This document shows, in pieces, positions 58,327 to 64,000 of a stretch of DNA of 64,000 nucleotides; the stretch's first letter is position 1; each line of letters begins with the position of its first letter. The DNA is from Tritonibacter horizontis. GTDB taxonomy: Bacteria; Pseudomonadota; Alphaproteobacteria; Rhodobacterales; Rhodobacteraceae. The notes beneath the pieces were generated by a model. That model was not told where the DNA came from and ran no database searches. It saw only the letters and a program-made list of their open reading frames with translations. The translations under genes and the position numbers were made by a program. Location of the stretch: the NCBI RefSeq assembly GCF_001518015.1, contig NZ_LPUY01000048.1, positions 1 through 64,000 of the forward strand, read 5' to 3'.

Positions 58327-59259
58327 ATGACAAACAGAACCTTGAATTTTGAGCCGGACAGACGCCACTTCCTGGCACTGGGTATGGGTGCAGCCGCAGT
58401 GCTCGTGTTGCCCGGCGCGGTGCGCGCGGCCGGCGGGGCGGCCAATATTCGAACCCTGGCCTTCGATGGCGACACGCTGTTGATCGCAGGCGCAACACTG
58501 AGGGCCAGCCCCGACGGCGGTCGCAGTTGGCATGAGAGGCCAACACTTTCCCCGGTCTCCTCGATCGCCACGCATCCTGCGCGTCCCGGACGTCTCCTTG
58601 CCGGACTGGCGCGGGGAGGGGTGACCGTGTCCGACGATGGCGGAACGACATGGACTGCCCGAAGCGAGGGGCTTGCCTCCGGCGAGGTCACCGCGCTGGC
58701 CGTGGCCGCCGGAAATCCCGACATGCTCTATGCCGCGATCCGCGGCGACGGCCTTTGGAAGAGCGAGGACGCAGGCGCAACGTGGGCGCTCGCGATGGAC
58801 CGGCCCTGGCTCGACGCGGCCGAGCGCGACCCGCTGACGCTGGCATCGGTTGATCTCGAAACCGGGATGGGCGGCATCTGGATCTATGCCGGAACCGAGA
58901 AAGGCCTGACCCGTGTTCCAGACTGTTTCTGCCGCTGGCAGGAAGTTCAGCCCGGCAATGCGATGGACGCGCTGGTGACGGGCGATGCGCCACCTGCCGA
59001 GGCGCCGCTGCCGACGGATGAGCCGGTCCTGTCACTGGCCAGCGCCCCTTCGGCACCTTCGACACTATATGCGGCGCTGCCGTCGGGGGTGTGGGCGTCG
59101 CAGGACGGCGGCGTGGTTTGGACCCAGAAGGCAAAAGGGCAGGGGAGGGCCGTCGCGGTCCACCCTAGGGACGAAAATCACGTAGCCGCCCTCCTCGACG
59201 GCACCCTGAACCTCAGCCGCGATGGCGGCGCTACCTGGGCCGCGCTCGCGGTCGCATGA
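58327..59259 (+). CDS. Tat-exported beta-propeller (Ycf48/BNR-like) protein
   Basis: 310 aa from ATG 58327 with GGAGGA upstream. Tat-type signal (DRRHFLALGMGAAAVLVLPGAVRAA). Repeats of the type SPDGGRSWHERP, SDDGGTTWTARS, SEDAGATWALAM, SQDGGVVWTQ and SRDGGATWAAL (Asp-box propeller blades). A CFCRW motif lies near residue 200. Probably a periplasmic scaffold or assembly factor for its operon partners, as Ycf48 is for photosystem II. Overlaps the DUF411 frame region. Confidence 0.75.
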   Translation: MTNRTLNFEPDRRHFLALGMGAAAVLVLPGAVRAAGGAANIRTLAFDGDTLLIAGATLRASPDGGRSWHERPTLSPVSSIATHPARPGRLLAGLARGGVTVSDDGGTTWTARSEGLASGEVTALAVAAGNPDMLYAAIRGDGLWKSEDAGATWALAMDRPWLDAAERDPLTLASVDLETGMGGIWIYAGTEKGLTRVPDCFCRWQEVQPGNAMDALVTGDAPPAEAPLPTDEPVLSLASAPSAPSTLYAALPSGVWASQDGGVVWTQKAKGQGRAVAVHPRDENHVAALLDGTLNLSRDGGATWAALAVA

Positions 59260-59270
59260 TGGAGAACCCC

Positions 59271-59768
59271 ATGAACAGAAGATATGTCCTGGCTTCGCTT
59301 GCTGCACTTGGCGTCGGCGGAACCTTCACTTTCACGACGCTGACTTCAGCACAAAGCACCGAAGACGCGACCGGTCCCGCAAGTACCGACGTGTCAGACG
59401 GAACGAAGCAGATCACGATCTGGCGCGATCCGGGCTGCGGTTGCTGCGACACCTACGCTGATTATCTGGAAGAGAACGGCTATCAGGTGACACGCATCGA
59501 CGATCGGGATTTTGATAAGCGCTCGATCGAAGTCGGCGTTCCCGAGCAGGGGCTCGGCTGTCATCTGGCCGAGATCGAAGGCTATTATGTCAGTGGATTG
59601 GTACCCTCGGAGATCCTGGAAAGGCTGGTCACGGAGAAGCCCGACATCACCGGCATTACTTTGCCGGGCATGCCTTCGAACGCGCCAGGCATGGCACGAG
59701 TAAAGACCGGTACGCTCAAGACCTATGCGTTCGGCGAGGGCGGGATCACCGTTTACTCCGATGAGTAA
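59271..59768 (+). CDS. DUF411 metal-binding protein, copy B
   Basis: 165 aa from ATG 59271 (GGAG 8 bases upstream; an earlier ATG 59256 overlaps the previous stop). Signal sequence (MNRRYVLASLAALGVGG). Motifs WRDPGCGCCDTYADYLEENGY and LGCHLAEIEGYYVSGLVPSEIL match copy A. Periplasmic copper binding. Upstream of the small Met peptide and cytochrome c. Confidence 0.87.
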   Translation: MNRRYVLASLAALGVGGTFTFTTLTSAQSTEDATGPASTDVSDGTKQITIWRDPGCGCCDTYADYLEENGYQVTRIDDRDFDKRSIEVGVPEQGLGCHLAEIEGYYVSGLVPSEILERLVTEKPDITGITLPGMPSNAPGMARVKTGTLKTYAFGEGGITVYSDE

Positions 59769-59901
59769 CTGCATGGACATGATGACTGGCCCGATGATGG
59801 GGGTGATGATGTTCGGCGGAGGGCTTTTGCTCCTGCTCGTCGCCGCGGTTCTGCTGCTCAGCGTCGTCGCACTCGTGAAATACCTCAGGAGTTCGACATG
59901 A
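59761..59901 (+). CDS. Met-rich membrane peptide, copy B
   Basis: 46 aa from ATG 59761 (overlapping the DUF411 stop) or 42 aa from ATG 59773. It reads MDMMTGPMMGVMMFGGG, a hydrophobic helix (LLLLLVAAVLLLSVVALV) and KYLRSST; its TGA overlaps the cytochrome ATG (59898). Same plan as the peptide at 53213. The ATGA couplings on both sides argue for a real gene. Confidence 0.75.
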   Translation: MSNCMDMMTGPMMGVMMFGGGLLLLLVAAVLLLSVVALVKYLRSST

Positions 59902-60380
59902 GACGGGCCGCAATAATTGGTGCCGCTATCGTCGCACTATCCGCGGCCGGGTTTGCCGTCTTTGCGCAGTCGGAAAGTGACGAAGCTTCTGTGGATGGGC
60001 TGTCCTTCCTCGGTGAACCCGTGACTACTGCGGACATCGCAGCAGGGCAGACGCTCTATGCGGAGAATTGCGCATCCTGTCACGGTGCCAAACTGGAGGG
60101 GCAGCCCGATTGGCGGCGGCGTCTGGACAATGGGCACATGCCCGCGCCGCCACATGACGAAACCGGCCATACCTGGCACCATTCGGACCGAAACCTGTTC
60201 ATCGTGACCAAAAAGGGCATCGGTGCCGTCGTGCCGGGGTACGAGAGCGACATGCCGGTGTTCGAGGGGCTGCTGACCGACGACGAGATCGCCGATGTGC
60301 TCTCCTATATCAAAAGCACGTGGCCCGATCGCGAGCGCACGTTTCAGGCAGAAGTCTCTGCCAATGAAGGTGACAAATGA
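59898..60380 (+). CDS. c-type cytochrome (module B)
   Basis: 160 aa. Signal/anchor (RRAAIIGAAIVALSAAGFAVFA), heme motif CASCHGAKLEG and the His-rich MPAPPHDETGHTWHHSDRNLF, then YIKSTWPDRER. Paralog of the module A cytochrome at 44490. Its copper-like His cluster and the pairing with an MCO suggest electron transfer from MCO to the respiratory chain. Overlaps the next gene by 4 bp. Confidence 0.9.
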   Translation: MRRAAIIGAAIVALSAAGFAVFAQSESDEASVDGLSFLGEPVTTADIAAGQTLYAENCASCHGAKLEGQPDWRRRLDNGHMPAPPHDETGHTWHHSDRNLFIVTKKGIGAVVPGYESDMPVFEGLLTDDEIADVLSYIKSTWPDRERTFQAEVSANEGDK

Positions 60381-60949
60381 GCGCGGTTGAGAAACGCCGC
60401 CGCCGCAGGGGGCGGTTTTTCACCGTGCTGCCGGTCACGATCTTCGTGCTGATTGCCGTCGGCTTTTACTGGGGCCTTTTCAATAACAATGACGGCCTTC
60501 CCTCTGCGCTTATCGGCAAGGCGGTGCCCGAATTCGACTTGCCGCCGATAGAGGGACGCGCCGACGGGCTGTCGAGCGCCGACCTAAAAGGACAGGTGTC
60601 CATCGTAAACGTCTGGGCGTCCTGGTGCGTACCGTGCCGGGTCGAAATGCCCCTGCTGAACGAACTGGCCGCGCAGGATGAGGTCGCGATATACGGCATC
60701 AACTACAAGGATCGTCCCGATGAAGCTCTGGGCTTTCTTGCCGAGCTTGGTGACCCATACACCCGCATCGGCGCCGACCGGAATGGGCGCGTGTCCATTG
60801 ACTGGGGCGTCTATGGCTTGCCGGAGACCTTCGTGATCGATCGCGAGGGTAGGATCGCTCACAAGCATATCGGCCCCTTCAACCGCCGTTCTTTGGAGGA
60901 AGACATCCTTCCCGTTGTGCGGCGCCTTCAGGAAGGAGCCGGATCATGA
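60377..60949 (+). CDS. DsbE/CcmG-type thioredoxin-like protein (module B)
   Basis: 190 aa. Membrane anchor near residues 12-30, active site WASWCVPCRVEMP (about residues 75-87), YGINYKDRPDEALGFLAELGDPYTRIGADRNGRV and cis-Pro GLPETFVI. Homolog of the ccmG at 33549. Reduces apocytochrome c or copper-protein cysteines. Overlaps both neighbours by 4 bp. Confidence 0.92.
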   Translation: MSAVEKRRRRRGRFFTVLPVTIFVLIAVGFYWGLFNNNDGLPSALIGKAVPEFDLPPIEGRADGLSSADLKGQVSIVNVWASWCVPCRVEMPLLNELAAQDEVAIYGINYKDRPDEALGFLAELGDPYTRIGADRNGRVSIDWGVYGLPETFVIDREGRIAHKHIGPFNRRSLEEDILPVVRRLQEGAGS

Positions 60950-61470
60950 AACGACGTGATTTGCTCGCTGGTATGGCGGCGCTCGGCGTCGTGGGGCCGG
61001 TTCAAGCCAGACCATTGATGCCGCTTCACGACAAGCCGCGACAGATGCTGTCGCCACCTTTCGTCGATGGAAAGGGCCGCGATCTGACGCTGGCGGATTT
61101 CCGGGGCAGGGTGGTTCTGCTGAATATCTGGGCGACCTGGTGCGTTCCCTGTCGCGAAGAGATGCCGACGCTCGACGCCTTGCAGGAGAAAATGGGCGGC
61201 GGCGACTTCCATGTCCTGCCGCTGTCGATCGACCGTGCCGGAATGGAGATCGTCCGCCGTTTCTACGACGAAATCGGTATTCGCCATCTCGATACATACC
61301 TCGCCGAAGACATTCGGGTGATGGCCGCGTTTGCCGTAGTGGGCCTTCCCACCACGATCCTGATCGACCGCGACGGTTTCGAGCGCGGACGACTCGTCGG
61401 GCCGGCCGAATGGGACAGTCCCGCAGTCATGGCCCAAATCCAGACTATCATCAACGAAAGGAGTGAATAA
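60946..61470 (+). CDS. TlpA-like thioredoxin-fold protein
   Basis: 174 aa with a short signal (MKRRDLLAGMAALGVVGPVQA). Active site WATWCVPCREEMPTLDALQ, cis-Pro GLPTTILIDRDG. TlpA-type proteins reduce the Sco and CuA-site cysteines in the periplasm, which fits the sco gene downstream. Four-bp overlap with the DsbE gene. Confidence 0.88.
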   Translation: MKRRDLLAGMAALGVVGPVQARPLMPLHDKPRQMLSPPFVDGKGRDLTLADFRGRVVLLNIWATWCVPCREEMPTLDALQEKMGGGDFHVLPLSIDRAGMEIVRRFYDEIGIRHLDTYLAEDIRVMAAFAVVGLPTTILIDRDGFERGRLVGPAEWDSPAVMAQIQTIINERSE

Positions 61471-61473
61471 CCA

Positions 61474-61746
61474 ATGTCTGAAACTTTACCTCACACTGAA
61501 ACACCGGTGGCACGCCCGTGGCGGCCGCAATTTGGACAGCGCGGCCTGATTCTCGCGTCAATGGCGATCATCGGTGCCGGGCTTTACCTGAACTGGGGCT
61601 GGGTGACGGCCATTGGGGCCGCCCCGCTGATCTTGGCCGTGGCACCCTGCGCCGTGATGTGCGGGCTTGGCGTCTGCGTGATGTGCAAATCGAAATCATG
61701 TGACAACAAGAGCACGGCCGCAGAGCCGAGCCTGCCGAGGGACTGA
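61474..61746 (+). CDS. Small membrane protein with Cys-rich tail
   Basis: 90 aa. About two membrane segments (GLILASMAIIGAGLYLNWGWV; AIGAAPLILAVAPCAVMCGLGVCV) and Cys-rich end APCAVMCGLGVCVMCKSKSCDNK, five Cys in 22 residues. Likely copper binding at the membrane. Family not recognised. 3 bp after the TlpA gene. Confidence 0.65.
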   Translation: MSETLPHTETPVARPWRPQFGQRGLILASMAIIGAGLYLNWGWVTAIGAAPLILAVAPCAVMCGLGVCVMCKSKSCDNKSTAAEPSLPRD

Positions 61747-61781
61747 TCCCGAAAACCTCAAGAAACCTTAAGGAGAAACTG

Positions 61782-62063
61782 ATGACACTTATCAAGAAAC
61801 TGAGCATGGCGGCTGCCGTAACTACATTGATGGCAACCGGCGTGGTTGCCCAGGACAACACCGGTTCGTCCGGCCAGATGATGGACGGTGAGAACGGAAT
61901 GGCCGGCAATATGATGGACGGCGATATGTCCGGCATGGACGGCATGATGCCCATGATGAAGATGATGCAGAAAATGGGCCCGATGATGGAGGCCTGCACC
62001 GAGATGATGGAGGCCATGAACAACTCCGAGGATGAAACCACCCCTTCGACCGACAAGGGCTGA
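61782..62063 (+). CDS. Met-rich periplasmic copper-binding-type protein
   Basis: 93 aa with a signal peptide (SMAAAVTTLMATGVVA). The mature protein is dominated by Met pairs (GQMMDGENGMAGNMMDGDMSG; MMPMMKMMQKMGPMME) plus one Cys (MEACTEMME). Like the EF-hand protein's Met segment, it should bind Cu(I). Good AAGGAG ribosome binding site. A strong hairpin follows at once. Confidence 0.75.
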   Translation: MTLIKKLSMAAAVTTLMATGVVAQDNTGSSGQMMDGENGMAGNMMDGDMSGMDGMMPMMKMMQKMGPMMEACTEMMEAMNNSEDETTPSTDKG

Positions 62064-62069
62064 TCAATC

Positions 62070-62097
62070 ATCGCCGGGGGCCAAGGCCCCCGGCGAT
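62070..62097 (+). terminator. Strong hairpin between the Met-rich gene and dsbA
   Basis: ATCGCCGGGGGCC - AA - GGCCCCCGGCGAT: a perfect 13-bp stem. Only TTTG follows, so it is an imperfect factor-independent terminator. It may partially stop transcription or protect the upstream mRNA, giving the Met-rich protein higher expression than the downstream dsbA-sco genes. Confidence 0.65.
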
Positions 62098-62114
62098 TTG
62101 ACAGGGAAAAATAG

Positions 62115-62870
62115 ATGATACTCAAAACTGCCCTTCGCGTGTTTGCGGTCTTCCTCTGGGCGCTGATTTCCACGCCCACGATTTCGTTGGCCCAGCAATC
62201 GACGCCGCTCGATCAGGTTGAGCAAGAGGCCATCAAAGCCTTGATCCTGCAAACCATCCGCGAGAACCCCGAAGTTCTGATGGACACGCTCCTGACATTC
62301 CAGGAAGAGGCTCAGGCACAAGCCCAGGCCGAACAACGGGCTGCGCTTCAGCGCGTGGGTGACCTCCTGCGGGCGGACCCGAACACCGGCGTGATGGGCA
62401 ATCCTGAGGGCGACATCGTGCTTGTCGAATTCTTCGACTACAACTGCCCCTACTGCCGACGCGCGGCCCCGGTCCTTTTCGAACTAATCGAGGAGAATCC
62501 CGACCTGCGCATCATCATGAGGGAGTGGCCAATTCTCGGACCCGACTCCGAGCTGGCGGCTCGAGCGTCGCTGGCGGCGACACAACAGGACAAGTTTGAG
62601 GCCTTCCACGAAGCCCTGATGGCACAGCCGCGCGCCAATACTGTCATGATCAGGCGAGCCGCCGAGCAGGCAGGGCTGGACTACGACCAGTTGCAGGCAG
62701 ATATGGACGCGCCTGAAGTCGATGCCCATATCGCAAAGTCTCACGATCTCGCACGGAAGCTTGGAATATCCGGCACACCGACGTTTATGATCGGGGAGGC
62801 ACTTGTTCCTGGATTGTTGGAAAAGGCCGATCTTCAGGCCCTGATTTCGGAGGCCGGAGATGTCGATTGA
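62115..62870 (+). CDS. DsbA/Com1-like thiol oxidoreductase (module B)
   Basis: 251 aa. Signal peptide, Gln-rich helix (EEAQAQAQAEQRAALQRVGDLL), active site FDYNCPYCRRAAP and cis-Pro GTPTFMIGE. Homolog of 44984-45703. Probably introduces or repairs disulfides in the exported copper proteins. Overlaps the sco gene by 11 bp. Confidence 0.92.
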   Translation: MILKTALRVFAVFLWALISTPTISLAQQSTPLDQVEQEAIKALILQTIRENPEVLMDTLLTFQEEAQAQAQAEQRAALQRVGDLLRADPNTGVMGNPEGDIVLVEFFDYNCPYCRRAAPVLFELIEENPDLRIIMREWPILGPDSELAARASLAATQQDKFEAFHEALMAQPRANTVMIRRAAEQAGLDYDQLQADMDAPEVDAHIAKSHDLARKLGISGTPTFMIGEALVPGLLEKADLQALISEAGDVD

Positions 62871-63501
62871 ACCCAGTGAAACCCCTCCGAAATCGCGGCT
62901 CCTGAGAACCATATTGTGGGGCACGATAACTGCTGCGCTCGCTGGGCTAGCGATCTTTTGGGCTTTGGATAACTATCTTGGCAACCGATCGAAGGCCGTC
63001 CGCTATTCGGGTGAGGCGGATATTCGATCCGAATTTTCCCTCACGGATCACACCGGGCAAGAGGTGACCCAGGCCGATTACGCCGACCGCTGGCAACTTG
63101 TTTTCTTCGGCTTTACCCACTGCCCGGACATCTGCCCCACCACGTTGGCCTACATGGCCAGCGTCTTGGATCTGCTCGGCGAAGATGCGGCCCAGGTAGC
63201 ACCTATTTTCATCACGGTCGATCCGGAACGCGACACAGTGCCGGTCATGGCGGAGTATGTATCAGTCTTTCATCCAAGCCTGATTGGCTTGACCGGAACC
63301 GAAGCGCAGGTTGCCGAGGCCAACAGAAATTTCCGCGCATGGTACGAGCGGACCGAGGACGACAGCGCGCCGGACGGTTATTTCATGGCGCATGCCGGAT
63401 ACATCTACCTCATGCAGCCCGGTGGCGAGTTTGAGGCGGTCTATCAGGAAGGCGGTCAGCCGCCCGAGGTGCTGGCGCAGGAAATCCGTAAAAAGTTATG
63501 A
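62860..63501 (+). CDS. SCO1/SenC-type copper chaperone
   Basis: 213 aa, anchored by a helix at residues 16-37. Copper motif FGFTHCPDICPTTLAYM (CxxxC), conserved DPERDTVPVM and the distal His in FMAHAGYIYLM. Delivers copper, or reduces the cysteines, for the CuA site of cytochrome c oxidase. With the PCuAC protein downstream it forms the usual CuA-loading pair. Confidence 0.92.
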   Translation: MSIEPSETPPKSRLLRTILWGTITAALAGLAIFWALDNYLGNRSKAVRYSGEADIRSEFSLTDHTGQEVTQADYADRWQLVFFGFTHCPDICPTTLAYMASVLDLLGEDAAQVAPIFITVDPERDTVPVMAEYVSVFHPSLIGLTGTEAQVAEANRNFRAWYERTEDDSAPDGYFMAHAGYIYLMQPGGEFEAVYQEGGQPPEVLAQEIRKKL

Positions 63502-63518
63502 GTGAAGGAACTTACCAA

Positions 63519-63953
63519 ATGAAGATCACGATACTTGCAACCGCGCTAACTCTCTGGCCGTTTTTCGCATCGGCCGATGTGACGATATCGGACGGGTGGG
63601 CCCGCGCGAGCGTCTTGGCCTCCCGCCCGGCAGCGGCCTATCTCACGCTCACGAGCGACCAGAGTGATCAACTGGTCGCGATCACGACGCCGATCGCTGG
63701 GAACGTCACGATTCATGCTGTCGATACTGGTGATGATGGCGTTAACCGAATGGTCGAGATCGACGCTTTGGACCTGCGCTCCGGAGAACCAGTGACCCTC
63801 GCGCCCGGCAGCATGCATCTGATGCTGATGGGCCTGTCGGAAAAACTCGAAGAAGGCACCGATTTGCCATTGATCCTGACATTCGCATCGGGTGCCCGAA
63901 TGGAAATCAGCGTCCCGGTTCTCGGGCCGGGCGCAATGGGACCGCAGGAGTAA
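63519..63953 (+). CDS. PCuAC-type periplasmic copper chaperone
   Basis: 144 aa from ATG 63519 (MKITILATALTLWPFFASA, signal peptide; GAAGGA upstream); an upstream ATG at 63498 overlaps the sco stop. Copper site of the PCuAC fold: VTIHAVDTGDDGVNRMVEI (His...Met) and LAPGSMHLMLMGL (His-x-Met). Transfers Cu(I) to Sco or to CuA. Confidence 0.9.
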   Translation: MKITILATALTLWPFFASADVTISDGWARASVLASRPAAAYLTLTSDQSDQLVAITTPIAGNVTIHAVDTGDDGVNRMVEIDALDLRSGEPVTLAPGSMHLMLMGLSEKLEEGTDLPLILTFASGARMEISVPVLGPGAMGPQE

Positions 63954-63958
63954 CAGTC

Positions 63959-64000
63959 ATGAAAAACATACTCCTGCTGATAGCCCTCGTCGCGGGCCGC
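63959..64000 (+). CDS. Unidentified gene, 5' end only
   Basis: ATG 63959 with AACAG upstream; only 14 codons are visible (MKNILLLIALVAGR), the start of a signal peptide or membrane anchor. Too little to identify. Confidence 0.4.
   Translation, partial: MKNILLLIALVAGR

Noticed and set aside
1-64000. CRISPR arrays, tRNA or rRNA genes
   Set aside because: No regularly spaced direct repeats, no cloverleaf with CCA-type acceptor and no rRNA-like conserved stretch were seen.

Overview
The window looks like part of a large RepABC-type plasmid from an alphaproteobacterium, most likely of the Rhodobacterales (Roseobacter group). The evidence is a complete repA-repB-repC module with parS-like palindromes, alphaproteobacterial gene families throughout, GC-rich coding with ATGA-style overlaps, and no rRNA or tRNA genes. 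Almost all accessory content concerns metal resistance, with copper dominating.

Layout. 1-2.5 kb: an ArdC-like antirestriction gene cut by the left edge, an unknown gene and an Xre/RES toxin-antitoxin pair. 2.55-5.33 kb: two identical 16-bp parS palindromes separated by an IS481-family element that is itself split by an IS1111-type (IS110 family) element. 5.3-8.9 kb: repABC on the minus strand with regulatory palindromes. 9.1-11.3 kb: a serine resolvase and a divergent RHE_PE00001-type protein. 11.6-17.2 kb: a bile-acid/arsenite permease-like gene and a mercury operon (merR, merT, merP, merF, a MerA-like flavoprotein, merA). 17.6-24.5 kb: a sialidase-fold protein, a multicopper oxidase (MCO), a DUF3047 protein, a second lgt and a Crp/Fnr regulator. 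24.6-31.3 kb: a CDF transporter with altered metal ligands, a Cu P-type ATPase, an orphan Rieske protein, a CueO-like MCO, a rhodanese and a Met-rich EF-hand protein. 31.5-41.1 kb: ccmFGHI, small membrane and DUF proteins, a two-component system and two L,D-transpeptidases. 41.1-50.8 kb: module A (three cytochromes c, an MCO, a fourth cytochrome c, DsbA) followed by CopZ, CopA, CueR and two frameshifted genes. 50.8-55.9 kb: ScsB/DsbD, a 39-aa Met-rich peptide and an epimerase-SPW-VKOR fusion. 55.9-64 kb: module B (CueR, MCO, beta-propeller protein, DUF411, small peptide, cytochrome c, DsbE, TlpA-like, Met-rich proteins, DsbA, Sco, PCuAC).

How the parts may work together. Cytoplasmic Cu(I) would leave through the two CopA ATPases under CueR-type regulators; three promoters with the diagnostic 19-bp spacer and CCAG...CTGG dyad are visible. 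In the periplasm, four Tat-exported MCOs and several c-type cytochromes could oxidise Cu(I) and pass on electrons. Sco, PCuAC, DUF411 and Met-rich proteins would bind or deliver copper. The plasmid also carries spare copies of envelope-assembly enzymes (CcmFGHI, DsbA, DsbD/ScsB, DsbE/TlpA, Lgt, L,D-transpeptidases), several of which are known or plausible copper targets.

The least expected signal is a 15-bp direct-repeat motif (NTACA-N5-NNACA, 10-bp period). I found nine copies between 19.6 and 53.0 kb, nearly all in promoter positions, including in front of the response regulator gene. It probably defines the regulon of the CopRS/CusRS-like system and ties the envelope spare parts to copper sensing. 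All functions are assigned by reading motifs; no database search was run.
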